This document shows positions 1 to 9,600 of a stretch of 64,000 nt of DNA, piece by piece. Within the stretch, counting starts at the first letter, position 1. Each line of letters opens with the position of its first letter. The translations under genes were made by a program, and so were the position numbers. The stretch covers positions 174,501 through 238,500 of the forward strand of contig CAJNDS010002491.1 of NCBI GenBank assembly GCA_905221605.1, in the 5' to 3' direction. The notes beneath the pieces are model-generated. The model saw nothing but the letters and a program-made list of their open reading frames with translations. It was not told where the DNA came from and ran no database searches. The stretch comes from Symbiodinium natans. Lineage: Eukaryota; Sar; Dinophyceae; Suessiales; Symbiodiniaceae.

Positions 1-118
1 TATGAGTACAGTTATTATTGGCCAATAAGTACCATGAACCTCCAAGCCCTAAATCCGAGACCCTAAACCGTAAACCGTAAACCCTAAACCCTAAACCCTA
101 AACCCTAACGCCTAAACC

Positions 119-203
119 CTGGGGGGCCTCTTTGTGCAAGTCCTTGGACATCTGCAGCAGTCGAGCGGTAAACTCGTCAGCTTTCGCTGCTGGCTCCTTT
201 CTT
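119..203 (-). CDS. Candidate exon between converging telomeric arrays (119-203)
   Basis: On the minus strand this 85-bp island follows an AG (AAAGCCCAG) and reads RRKEPAAKADEFTARLLQ and on to MSKDLHKEAPQ with no stop, a charged helix-like peptide. It ends at a GGTTTAGG junction where the first telomeric unit provides GT. The left flank is CCCTAAA and the right flank TTTAGGG. The protein family is not recognised. An open frame this short is weak evidence alone; position and composition raise it. Confidence 0.4.
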
Positions 204-904
204 CTGGGCTTTTTGGGGGGTTTAGGGTTTAGGGTTTAGGGTTTAGGGTTTAGGGTTTAGGGTTTAGGGTTTAGGGTTTAGGGTTTAGGGTTTAGGGTTT
301 TGAAGGGCCGGTACTCAGGATCCCCCAACCCAGGACAAGAAGATGCCCGACTCCTTGCGCGGACTCCGGCTACGCAGGTGACTCTTTACGACGCAGCTAT
401 GGAATCTGCTGACCCCAACAACGCCTGGCAAACTGGAAGTGTATGCCAACATGGGGTGTTTACGAAAGTAAGGGACCGTAAGATATCCCCCCAAATAGTT
501 GGATCCCCTTATCATAAGGACCTCAATAAGGTACCCCTGATTTCGGAAACCCCCACATAGCAATAGCAAGGCCGACAGACTCGAGGACTGCGGGTAAGCG
601 AATTCTGTCTGATTGAAGACCTCAACACACAATGGGGGGTATATCGGGGAAGCTTCCCAGGAAATAAAGCCTATGAACCTACGAACCCTATGAACCCTAT
701 GTAAACCCTATAAGCCGTATACAATTCCTAGATAAGGCCAATGTAAACCCGAGAAACCCTACACCCTAAACCTGAGCTCCCCTAGAAAGGCTCGGGAAAA
801 CCTAAACCCTAAACCCTAAACCCTAAACCCTAAACCCTAAACCCTAAACCCTAAACCCTAAACCCTAAACCCTAAAACCCCAGACCCTAAACCCTAAATC
901 GCAC

Positions 905-973
905 CCAAGTCCCTGACCAGGGTGGCGTAGAGCCACTCCCGGTCCCGGGCCACTGCGTCCACAAGCCTCATCT
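905..973 (-). CDS. Candidate exon between converging telomeric arrays (905-973)
   Basis: The minus strand shows a pyrimidine-containing acceptor (CCCTTAACCAGCAG), then 69 bp reading MRLVDAVARDREWLYATL followed by VRDLG, then a GT donor (GTGCGA) directly before TTTAGGG units. This is one of the clearest examples of the exon-in-telomere-repeat pattern. No family is recognised. Confidence 0.5.
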
Positions 974-1599
974 CTGCTGGTTAAGGGCAGAGCTTAGGCT
1001 TGAAGGGCGAAAAGGGCTGGTTTAGGGTTTAGGGTTTAGGGTTTAGGGTTTTAGGGTTTTAGGGTTTTAGGGTTTTAGGGTTTTAGGGTTTTAGGGTTGG
1101 AGGCTTGGTTTAGGGTGTATGGGGCCTGGGGCATATGGGATTAAAGGGTTATTACAAATTTCATGGTGTTCAACGCGTCTATAGGGTTTATAGCGTCAAG
1201 GGCGAAGCGTTCAATGATGGTCCCTTATTTGGGGTACTTGCTACAACACGTGTGCATGTAGGGTACGAGTCGAGCAGGACACCTTGATTCAGCTGCACAG
1301 GCTATGGCATCTGAAGAGCTAAAGCCATACGAAGCATGGTCTGTGAATAAGAGCCCTCAGAATTGCGGGAAACTAACCCTAAACCCCAGACCCTACACCC
1401 TAAACCTCCAGCCCGGAACCCCAAGCCCGAAACCCTGTCTCAACCCTCAGCCATGAAAATCCAATCATCAACAGAAGCCCTGATGCCTAACTCCCAAAGG
1501 CCCCAAACCCGAAAACTCTCAAACGGAATCTTACAGCCTAATCCCTAAACCCCAAACCCTAAACCCTAAACCCTTTACCGCATACCCTAGACCCAAAAC

Positions 1600-1896
1600 C
1601 TCACACTTCTTTGCGCCACTGGGCGGCATCCTCTGAGGTTGCACGCCGGCCTGAAACATTAGCTGCGATGTATGCCTGCCAACCACTTCAAGGCTGGGCT
1701 TCCCCGGACCTGACGCAGGACTCGCAAAGCGGAGTGCTCCTGGAGCCGGCTTTGCCTGCATCTGCCTGCTGCTTGGCCAGCGCCGCTTTCTGAGAGCATG
1801 AGCCTTCTCAATGGCATTGGCACTCTTTTTGGTGAGAACACCGCAGCAGAAGAGCTCAGATCGGCAAGAGAGGGACTCCAGGTTCCATGGCTACCC
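1600..1896 (-). other. Unique 300-bp island with mixed open frames
   Basis: This island is flanked on both sides by CCCTAAA arrays, so it departs from the converging pattern. Two minus-strand frames are open over much of it, one including SANAIEKAHALRKRR and the other KAALAKQQADAGKAG, both plausible coiled-coil coding. It may contain one or two exons, but no frame is open throughout with clear splice sites. Confidence 0.25.
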
Positions 1897-2885
1897 CATA
1901 CCCTAGACCCTAAACCCTAAACCCTAAACTCTAAACCCTAAACCTCACACTTAAGACCAAGCTCCCCCTACCCAAAGCCCTAGGGCGGTCTAAGGCTTAG
2001 GGCTTCTGATCCCTAAACCCTAAACCCCTAAACCCCAAACCCTAAACCCTAAACCCTAAACCCTAAACCCCAAACCCCAACCCTGTAAAACCCTCTGAAC
2101 CCTCTAAATCCTCTAAATCCTCGAAACCCTCTAAACCCCATAAACCCTAAATCCTGTAAACCCCTCTGAACCCCTGTATAAACCTTAAACTCTATAAGCC
2201 ATAAAACCATGAACCCCTATAAACGCAGAAAAAAACGATAAACCCTCTAAACCTCCAAAACCCCATTAACCTTACAAACTCTATAAACTCCATACACACA
2301 TAAACCCTTTGAACCCCTAAATCCCTCTGAACCCCACAAACCCTACAAAGCCTTGAAGCCCTCTAACCCCAACAAACCCTATGAACCCCAGAACCGTCTG
2401 AACCCCTGAACCCTCTGAACCCTCTAAACACATAGCCCTCAAACCCTCTAAACCCCCCAAACCCCCCCCAAAACCCGATAAACCCCTATACTCCCTAAAC
2501 CTTGAACCCTCAATTCTAAACCTTACAAAGCCCCTCAACCCTAAACCCTACAAACCCCCCCAAACCACGTCCGGGGGGCATCCCTAGACTGTCCTAAACC
2601 CTAAACCCTAAACCCTAAACCCTAGACCCTAAACCCTAAACCCTAAACCCTAAACCCAAAAAACATTTCCTGACCGAAAAAAGCCTACAAACCCCCTCAA
2701 CCCTAACCCAACAACTCCCCTAAGCTCTATACCCTAAACCACGCCCGGGGGCAAAACCCCCCCCCCAAAAAAAAAACCCTGCAAACCCTATAAACCATAT
2801 AAGCCCGACAAACCCTAACCCTAAACCCTAAACCCTCAACCCTCAACCCTAAACCCCAAACCCCAAACCCCAAACCCCAAACCAC
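1897..2885. repeat. Degenerate CCCTAAA tract about 1 kb long
   Basis: The tract is nearly all CCCTAAA-like, including drifting forms such as CCCTCTAAA, CCCTATAAA, CCCTGAA and CCCCAAA. It looks like an old array decaying by substitution and small indels, with no gene visible. It is the longest run of one orientation in domain 1. Confidence 0.85.
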
Positions 2886-2969
2886 GTCCGGGGGGCAAGT
2901 TCCACAGCGGGCTCCAGGCCACACACTCATCGAAGGCCCGCCGCGGGAGCTTGAAAGGCAACATCGCCT
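2886..2969 (-). CDS. Candidate exon between converging telomeric arrays (2886-2969)
   Basis: The minus strand has acceptor CCCTTCTCCAG, then 84 bp reading MLPFKLPRRAFDECVAWS and PLWNLPPG without a stop, then GTGGTTTGGGG, where a GT donor abuts telomere-like units. The left array is CCCCAAA/CCCTAAA and the right array TTTAGGG. Codon content looks like real protein, but the family is unknown. Confidence 0.5.
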
Positions 2970-3557
2970 CTGGAGAAGGGCTTAGGGGTTTTAGGGTTTA
3001 GGGTTTAGGGTTTAGGGTTTAGGGTTTAGGGTTTAGGGTTTAGGGTTTAGGAGTAGGGGGTTTTAGGGGATTTTGCAGGGGTTATTAAGGGATTCTAAGG
3101 TTTTTGGTGGGGTTTTGGGGGTTTTTGGGGCTTTTGGGATTTGGGTGTTTTAGGGGTTTGGGGGGGGATTTAGGGGTTTTGGGTGTGGGTTTAGGGCTCA
3201 GGGCTTGGGGCTTAGGGCTACTAAACTGTGAGGGGGTTTAGGATTTGGAGGGTGTAGGTTTGTTTGGAGTGTGGCTTCTGGTTTGGGATCACTACACCCT
3301 AAACCCAAAACCCTAAACCCTGACCCCTTTGAAATGCGGCAATGTGGGCTCTTGGCCTGAGGAGTTGCTTTGTTTATACCTTGCCGTTTGGGGTTGTGGG
3401 TTCAGGTTTAGGGTGTAGGATATCAGGTTTGGGCCCTAAACCCTAAACCCTAAACCCTAAACCCTAAACCCTAAACCCTAAACCCTAAACCCTAAACCCT
3501 AAACCCTAAACCCTAAACCCTAGGCTGTATGGGGTTTCATGCCCAGGCTGTTGGGAC

Positions 3558-3608
3558 CTCAGCCCAGTGGCCACGGGACATTGCGTCGCAGCACTTGCGT
3601 CTGCGCTC
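3558..3608 (-). CDS. Candidate exon between converging telomeric arrays (3558-3608)
   Basis: The minus strand reads ...CCAGGACAG, then 51 bp coding ERRRKCCDAMSRGHWAE, then GTCCCAAC. The exon is in a unique island of about 95 bp between CCCTAAA (3434-3523) and TTTAGGG (3618-3715). The donor is internal to the island here. No family is recognised. Confidence 0.4.
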
Positions 3609-4401
3609 CTGTCCTGGGTCTAGGGTTTAGGGTTTAGGGTTTAGGGTTTAGGGTTTAGGGTTTAGGGTTTAGGGTTTAGGGTTTAGGGTTTCGGGTTTAG
3701 GGTTTCGGGTTTAGGGTCTAGCGATCACTTCGGGGGTTTAGAGATTTGAGTTTCAGGGTTTGGGCTTTTGAGTTTTGAGTTAGTGTGTTTAACGGATTTG
3801 GAGCCTCTAATGTTCGGGGTTTAAAAGTTTAGGGGCTTAGGATTCCGAGGCTCAGAGTTTGGAGCTGTTGAAGGTTTAGGGACTAGGGATTAGGGATTCG
3901 GGTTTAGGGTTTAGGGTTTAGGGTGTTTCGGGCCCCCTTCAAGATTCCTTTGTCCAGCTCCTGAATTGTTTAGGGTTTAAGGCTTGAGGTTTAGGATTTT
4001 GTTCGGATCGATCATCCGTAAGGGGCCGACGGCTTTGGGCTGTAGGGCTTTTTGGGGGAATTTTAAGGTTTAGTCTCAGGGTCTCAGGTTTTGGGCGTGT
4101 AAGGATAGTATGCGGACCCCATAAGGAATCGGAGGTCTAAGAATTAGGTCTAAGAACTAGATATGTTAGGCCCGTTGCAGCTGGCGAGAAGTATGGTATC
4201 ATGCACAGAAGCTCTTAAGCCCTGAGGCTTTAAACCCCTAAACCCCTAAACAGGCAAACCCTTAGCCCTAAACCCCAAACCCGAAACCCCAAACCCCAAA
4301 CCCTTAACCCTGAAACCCAAACGCCAAACCCTAAACCCCAAACCCTAAACCCCAAAACCCTAAACCCCACACCCCAAACCCTAAACCCCTAAACCCCAAA
4401 C

Positions 4402-4447
4402 CCGGAAGTCCTTGGCGGCGTAGAGCAACCCATGCAGCTCAGCAAAC
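4402..4447 (-). CDS. Candidate micro-exon next to an inverted-repeat element
   Basis: On the minus strand, the acceptor GGGACAG lies just outside the terminal inverted repeat of the element at 4452-4571. It is followed by 46 bp reading FAELHGLLYAAKDFR and then GTTTGGGGTTTAGG, where the first telomere-like unit gives the GT donor. The preceding exon would be the island near 4572-4625 (SIAPPVPCVDGSEKFANS), which makes the inverted-repeat element the intervening intron. Confidence 0.4.
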
Positions 4448-4451
4448 CTGT

Positions 4452-4571
4452 CCCAGAGGGTCCATTGGAAGTACTATTCTGGAATACCCTAAACCCTAAA
4501 CCCTAAACCTTATTTAGTATGGTTTTTGGGTACCTAATCCATAATGGTAATACAAATGGAGGGCCTCTGGG
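4452..4571. mobile_element. MITE/introner-like inverted-repeat element, copy 1
   Basis: The left end CCCAGAGGGTCCATTGG and right end AATGGAGGGCCTCTGGG form imperfect terminal inverted repeats, and inner parts (GTACTATTCTGGAAT against ATCCATAATGGTAATAC) also pair. The element matches the one at 9954-10052. About 26 bp of CCCTAAA repeat (4484-4509) sits inside it, absent from the other copy. It encodes no protein. Its ends coincide with plausible splice sites of the flanking minus-strand exons. Target-site duplications are not clear. Confidence 0.6.
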
Positions 4572-4625
4572 TGAGTTCGCAAATTTTTCCGATCCATCCA
4601 CGCAAGGGACTGGCGGCGCGATGCT
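4572..4625 (-). CDS. Candidate exon upstream of the inverted-repeat element
   Basis: Read on the minus strand, GCCCTAG is followed by codons for SIAPPVPCVDGSEKFANS running into the terminal inverted repeat. A GC donor (AGAGG/GCCC) is possible inside the repeat; GC donors are known in dinoflagellates. Boundaries are uncertain. Confidence 0.3.
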
Positions 4626-5013
4626 AGGGCTTAGGGCTTAGGGTTTAGGGGTTAGGGGTTAGGGTTCAGGGGTTAGGGTTAGCGAAAAACCTAAACCTCA
4701 AACCCTGCAAGCCCTGTAAACCCTAAACCCCTAAACCCTACAAGGCCTATAACCCCCCACTGACCCACATATTGACCCCGTGAACCCTATACTGACCCGT
4801 ACTCACCCTATAAACAAACCATACCAACCCCATAACACCTACCAACCCCTCTCTAAACCCTATTACCCTAAACCCTATTCCCCTTTACCCTTAGCCCTAA
4901 ACCCTAAACCCTAAGCCCTAAGCCCTAAGCCCTAAGCCCTAAGCCCTAAGCCCTAAGCCCTAAGCCCTAACCCTAAACCCTAAACCCTAAACCCGAAACC
5001 CTAAACCCTAAAC

Positions 5014-5070
5014 CCTCATCTCTTGGGCAGCCGACTGCACCGCATGGGGGAGGAGGCGCTCTGCCGTAGC
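5014..5070 (-). CDS. Candidate exon between converging telomeric arrays (5014-5070)
   Basis: The minus-strand acceptor GCCCTGGCTCCAG is followed by 57 bp reading ATAERLLPHAVQSAAQEMR and then GTTTAGGG, so the donor GT is the first telomeric unit itself. The island lies between CCCTAAA (4855-5013) and TTTAGGG (5113-5340). The peptide looks like an amphipathic helix. No family is recognised. Confidence 0.45.
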
Positions 5071-5112
5071 CTGGAGCCAGGGCACGCGTCAGGGCTGAAG
5101 ACGCTTGGTAGG

Positions 5113-5340
5113 GTCTAGGGTTTAGGGTTTAGGGTTTAGGGTTTAGGGTTTAGGGTTTAGGGTTTAGGGTTTGGGGTTTGGGGTTTGGGGTTTAGGGTTT
5201 AGGGTTTAGGGTTTAGGGTTTAGGGTTTAGGGTTTGGGGTTTGGGGTTTGGGGTTTGGGGTTTGGGGTTTGGGGTTTGGGGTTTGGGGTTTGGGGTTTGG
5301 GGTTTGGGGTTTAGGGATGAGGGTTTAGGGTTTAGGGTTC
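5113..5340. repeat. TTTAGGG array with a homogeneous TTTGGGG block
   Basis: About eight TTTAGGG units are followed by runs of the variant TTTGGGG (three near 5168-5190, then about twelve near 5232-5305) and a return to TTTAGGG. Variants are clustered rather than scattered, which points to local amplification by slippage or unequal exchange. Confidence 0.9.
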
Positions 5341-5944
5341 GGGGTTTAGGGTAGAGTTCAGTCAGGGTTCACTTACAGGGTTGAGGCTTGTCAGGGTTGA
5401 GGTTTTAGGGTTTAGGGTTTAAGGTTTTAGGGCTTCCATTAGGGTATACGTAGGCTTCAGGCTGGAGAGGTCCGTTCATCCTAAATTTCATCTAGGGGTT
5501 GGCCTGGTTTTGAGGTGTTTCGGGCCCCAGGATGGCCTGGGTTTCTGGGGTGTAGGCTTGACAGGGTTTAGGGTTTAGGGTTTAGGGTTTAGGGTAGGGT
5601 TTAGGGTTTACAGGGTTATAGAGTTATAATTAGGGTTACAGGGTTTAGGGATTAGGGTTCTTTTGGCCGCCTGGGGTGGGTGGGGGGGGGAGGGCTGTTG
5701 GTTTAAAGCTTTTGGGCTTCACAACGAGGGCGTCATTTTTCTCGTGTTGTCTCAGGTCCCTGCTTTAACCTTGTGTAGTTTATACGAGACCTAAAGGAGG
5801 TTCTGCAGGGTTTTAGCCTTCAGGGTTTTGGGTCTGAGGTTTAGAGGCACAGCTACTCTGCACAACAGCGCAGGTTTTGGTGCTTGTGGGGGGAACCCTA
5901 AACCCTAAACCCTAAAACCTAAGCCCTAAACCTAAACCCTAACC

Positions 5945-6035
5945 AGGGAGCTTGGCGCCTGCAGGGACAGTTCTTCGCAGCGCAACGGCCGTCGCTCCTG
6001 GTTGCCTCTGGGCTTTGCTGGGTTTGATGGCAAGC
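5945..6035 (-). other. Unique island with coding-like minus frame
   Basis: The minus strand is open as LLAIKPSKAQRQPGATAVAL and beyond in one frame, and as NPAKPRGNQERRPLRCEELS in another. CCCTAAA lies on both sides, so the converging pattern is not met. It could be the 3'-most exon or UTR of the next gene. Confidence 0.2.
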
Positions 6036-6274
6036 AAAATCCCTAAGCCCTAAACCCTAAACCCTTAAGCCTGAAGCCTATCATGAACCCTGAAAGGGCT
6101 TTTGGTCTACATCTTGGTACATAGGGGTTGCGGGTGGCGTGACAACCCTCGCGCTCAGGAAACGCCCGAAAGGAACACATGCTGCTGATTGGAAGCTTCA
6201 CGCCCTGCATCATCGTTATGTAGCACTTGTCCGCCGCAATCGCTCACCCTCGCTCATCCTGCCGGGACAGTATG

Positions 6275-7399
6275 TCAAGGAAGGTACTGTACCACAAATG
6301 CCGGGTACGCCTGTTCCCGATCGAAAATCACAAACTCCTGGTGTGCTTGATAGCCTTGCGGGTGCCATCTCATTGGTCCAGGCTTGACTACGACGGAAGA
6401 ATGGGTACCTGCTGTGCCACTTCTGTTCGGAGGTCTCCGGGCTCCATATCGCGTTTCAGAGGCATAGTAAGCGTCGCCCAGTGCCACACGTGCGATGATC
6501 AGGGTCCTCTCGCAAGTACATGATCTATGGCGACACATGAAGCCGCAAGAGTACTGATGGCTCTTGCACGCAGCACCGGCAAAATACACCCCATCCCCGT
6601 ACATCCCACTTACGCAGGTTCTGTGATCAAAGCCATGAAGAACAATGGAGTTGGCGTTGTCCCAGGAAGTACCATGCAGAAGTATCTTTTCATCCACATC
6701 AGGAGCCAAAGGTTCTCCGCAGTCGAAGATGGATTGGCTGGAAGACATGGCATCTGCACAACCATCAAGATCGAGAGCCGCTGGTTCTACCGAAAGGTTG
6801 TACCTTACGCGATCTTCCCTCATTGTAGTCAGCCTGGCTTGGTATCGGTGCCAAAGTTGAAAGTTCTCAATTCGATGAACGGACTTGACTTTGGCATTTC
6901 TGATGTGGGAGCAGGCAGAAGTACTGTCCCATGCGTGGCCAGTGGACTGCAGAATGTAAGTGACCCAATCGATGAGATGTGCGTCTGAAACATCGACGTA
7001 GAATGATGCCACCTTATCACTCTGTGCCAGCAAGTCAGCCGGGGCACTTACCCAATGCTGTGGCACGCCGGTAACAAGGCGAATCTTGCGAACTTTCCCT
7101 GTGTTGGGGTGCGTCTGAGTCATCCAATCGAAATCGACCTCGCGCTCAACTCCTCCAGCAACAATGAGTGCGGTGCGATTGTTCTGCGCATCGTGGATGT
7201 ACGCCGAGTAAGCCTGATGCATCTGGTCGTCGCCCTCTGGCGAAAACGGGTGCCAGTGACCCTCCATCTCATATTGCCAGCTGGCTCCATGACTGATGGG
7301 ATGGTTTTGTCCTTGTATGTCAGACAGCTGTTTCTCGACAGCTTCTCGAAGCTCTCGCTCTGCTGCCAAGTCAGCCAGCGTGGCTTGAAGCCGTGCTTC
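6275..7399 (-). CDS. WWE-domain poly/mono-ADP-ribosyltransferase (PARP), 3' exon
   Basis: This long minus-strand exon encodes a WWE domain and a PARP catalytic domain and ends in a stop at 6275. The WWE domain begins with GASWQYEMEGHWHPF and runs through DFDWMTQTHPNTGKVRKI. The catalytic domain carries the H-Y-E triad: His in LLHGTSWDNANSI, Tyr in MYGDGVYFAGAACKSHQY and Glu in EFVIFDREQAYPAFVVQY, most like tankyrase-type enzymes. WWE domains bind iso-ADP-ribose or ADP-ribosylated partners, and the catalytic domain transfers ADP-ribose from NAD+. The retained Glu is compatible with chain elongation, but activity cannot be judged from sequence. The frame stays open to about 7495, but the acceptor CCCTAAG at about 7400 joins a coiled-coil segment (EARLQATLADLAAERELR), so the exon probably begins at 7399. 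Confidence 0.85.
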   Translation of the reverse strand, partial: EARLQATLADLAAERELREAVEKQLSDIQGQNHPISHGASWQYEMEGHWHPFSPEGDDQMHQAYSAYIHDAQNNRTALIVAGGVEREVDFDWMTQTHPNTGKVRKIRLVTGVPQHWVSAPADLLAQSDKVASFYVDVSDAHLIDWVTYILQSTGHAWDSTSACSHIRNAKVKSVHRIENFQLWHRYQARLTTMREDRVRYNLSVEPAALDLDGCADAMSSSQSIFDCGEPLAPDVDEKILLHGTSWDNANSIVLHGFDHRTCVSGMYGDGVYFAGAACKSHQYSCGFMCRHRSCTCERTLIIARVALGDAYYASETRYGARRPPNRSGTAGTHSSVVVKPGPMRWHPQGYQAHQEFVIFDREQAYPAFVVQYLP

Positions 7400-7662
7400 C
7401 TTAGGGTTGATCATGACCACAAGCCAAAACAGCCCGTACAAAAAGGGTATGAGTCTTTTGTCCCAAAGTTGCGGGGTCTTCGAACCTTGTCTCAAGCTTT
7501 ATATCCTTGTCAACAGCTGTTTATCAGCAGCCGGCCGAACCACTGTGCTGTGCTGCTGTTGCGTCATGCTGTCGCTTGAGTGTGGGAGAACACACATGCG
7601 ACACACAAAAGCGAGAGCTGAGGCAGAACAAGAAGTTACGAGTGGTCTGCATGCATGAAATG

Positions 7663-7839
7663 CGTCAAAGGCTCAACATCCTTCAGCTGCTTTTCTGCGT
7701 CTGCCCGCTTCTGCTGTTCAGCCTTCAATGCCCTCTGGGCACATTGGAGCCCGTAGGCCGAGGAGCCGGGATGAGAATATGTCCAATGCTGCACAGGCGG
7801 CGAGACCTGCTGAAGTGGCCATGAAATTCCATGCACCAT
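7663..7839 (-). CDS. Upstream coiled-coil exon of the WWE-PARP gene
   Basis: The minus strand encodes CAQRALKAEQQKRADAEKQL followed by KDVE, a charged heptad-like helix that continues naturally into EARLQATLADLAAERELREA of the next exon. The intron would span about 7400-7662. The 5' limit is unsure; 7839 is an in-frame ATG, but the true start may lie in exons further right. Confidence 0.5.
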
Positions 7840-8540
7840 TGGGTACAGAGCTGTCCTTATGTTTTCCCCAAACTCTTCGCCTATATGGGTCCAAGCTTAG
7901 ATGTTCCACGGGCTAGGTGACCGTCTTGAATTGAAACTATGCGCACTACCTGGCGGAACAACAAGGATTGCAAAAGGACTGCAACTAGGCAGTCTTCATA
8001 CACGACACCGGTGAAGTGAGCAGTGAAAACGCCAACTCTTAAAGACTATGTATGGTTGAGACTTTAACGGAGTCTGTCAAGTGGTGCTCTTGCAGATGCC
8101 TTCTGAGCCATGGAAGAGAGCATCTTCGACTCAATTCATTTGTTCTGGGTCCTATGACGAAGGTGGACAGCCTGTCAACACACAATTAGCAAAGCTCCAA
8201 CCCTACGTGGGAGGCTTCTTTAAATTCAAGATCTTGTTTGTGGCGAACAGGGTTCGAAAGCAGAGGAAGTCCTCTCCGTGCAGCCTTCTGGGCACACTCG
8301 CGCCAATCAGGGCTCATAGGGTTTGTATTCGCAATCGATGACACGAAGAGCGCGTACCGTGAAACAGTCCACGCAGTGAAAACGCATGCCGAGCATCTCT
8401 TGGGTAAGCCATCGCGATTTACTGTGTCATCATTTTCTGCAATTCAAACACAACACCCTCAGTGACTCGTCACTCTCGCAAACCGAAAATCTATACTCAA
8501 GAAGACTCGAACTAGAGGCAGTCTTGAGCTGCACCTTTGC
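7840..8540. other. No clear gene; presumed intron or 5' region of the PARP gene
   Basis: This is unique sequence without telomeric arrays. Neither strand shows a long or motif-bearing frame. It may hold 5' exons of the PARP gene that I cannot identify. Confidence 0.5.
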
Positions 8541-8988
8541 CCTAAACCAAACCCTAAACCCTAAACCCTTACAGTTGAAGTCGTACCCCAAGGCTCCAAA
8601 TCCCCCAAGGGATGGATTTTTGACAGGCTGTAGACTCCAAATTATGCACGGGTTGTATACTTTTCCCACCGAAAGAAGCCTGGTTAGGGCTTAGGCCTTT
8701 CGGGTGCCCTAAGACTACCCTCAGCCCTAAACCCTAAACCGCTGAACCCTATACTTGATAACTGTATAAGGGAGCCTAGAAACAACAAAAGAAGGCCAAA
8801 AGGGTATCCCTAAACCCTGGAGAGGAGGTGCTGCAGCAAAACACTGTGATGCATGACCTTGTTGTCGTTTTGCATTCTCTCTTGTAGCTTTTAACCCCTG
8901 CTTCCCTAAACCCTAGACCCTAAACCCTAATTCCTAAACCCTAATTCCTAAACCCTAAACCCTAAATCCTAAACCCTAAACCCTAAAC

Positions 8989-9055
8989 CCAATTCAAGTG
9001 GCAAGGAAGGGCCTCGGGTTCGATCCCATTGCAGCTTCACGGCCGCCGCGGAGGC
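8989..9055 (-). CDS. Candidate exon between converging telomeric arrays (8989-9055)
   Basis: The minus-strand acceptor AACCCTGCAG is followed by 67 bp reading ASAAAVKLQWDRTRGPSLPL then EL, and then GTTTAGGG, where the telomeric unit gives the donor. CCCTAAA lies to the left and TTTGGGG/TTTAGGG to the right. The unique island is only about 70 bp, so the exon fills it completely. Confidence 0.45.
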
Positions 9056-9502
9056 CTGCAGGGTTTGGGGTTTGGGGTTTGGGGTTTGGGGTTTGGGGTT
9101 TGGGGTTTAGGGTTTAGGGTTAAGGGTTTAGGATTTAGGGTTTAGGGTTTGAGGTTTGGGGTTTAGGGTTTGGGGTTTAGTGTTTAGGGTTTAGGGGTAC
9201 CGTTTTGCCCGTTTGTGGCTCTAGGTTGCTTCTAAAGTTATAAGTTGCACTCGGGAGGGTGCTTCTTTCTTGTGGCGGTTGGGTTTAGGGTCTATATGGC
9301 GTGTTTTATAGGGCTTATGGGGGTTTTTAGGGTGTGGGGCTTTGGGGATCTCAGGGATTCAGGGGTTTATGGGATTTATAGAGCTTATCGGGTTTATGGG
9401 GTTTAGGGTTTCGAGGAGTTAAAGGGCTGCTTGAGTTTAGGGTTTAGGGTTTATGGGATCGATAAGCCTTATGGGGTTTAGGGTCTAGGGTGTATGGGTT
9501 AA

Positions 9503-9600
9503 GGGTGGTGGTGGTGGTGGTGGTGGTGGTGGTGGTGGTGGTGGTGGTAGTGGTGGTGGTGGTGGTGGTGGTGGTGGTGGTGGTGGTGGGGTGGTGGTGA
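9503..9600. repeat. (GGT)n microsatellite
   Basis: About 30 GGT triplets with one GTA interruption and a terminal frame slip. The tract lies within a decayed telomere-like spacer, and the surrounding 9200-9810 holds no recognisable gene. Confidence 0.95.

Larger units (their letters stand above)
1..6140. repeat. Interstitial telomere-like repeat domain 1
   Basis: Short arrays of CCCTAAA and its complement TTTAGGG alternate in orientation. Forward CCCTAAA arrays lie near 61-120, 799-897, 1546-1580, 1897-2080, 2593-2660, 2815-2885, 3434-3523, 4251-4405, 4855-5013 and 5894-5945. TTTAGGG arrays lie near 219-300, 1018-1100, 2988-3050, 3618-3715, 4625-4680, 5113-5340 and 5566-5600. Stretches from a TTTAGGG array to the next CCCTAAA array (300-790, 1100-1370, 3050-3290, 3715-4230, 4680-4850, 5340-5890) are long and mostly decayed telomere-like DNA with no credible gene. 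Stretches in the opposite arrangement are short and unique; they are listed separately as possible exons. Arrays are at most about 200 bp, so this is not a chromosome end. Confidence 0.9.

Noticed and set aside
1-300. Window start as a true chromosome end (telomere)
   Set aside because: Arrays are short, occur in both orientations and recur for 60 kb between genes. Nothing at position 1 looks terminal.
7400-7495. N-terminal transmembrane helix on the PARP protein (FLYGLFWLVVMIN)
   Set aside because: This part precedes a good acceptor at about 7400, and the coiled coil continues from an upstream exon. It is probably intron read-through.
6139-7580. Plus-strand frames overlapping the PARP exon
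   Set aside because: They are shadows of the minus-strand gene, which carries recognisable domains.
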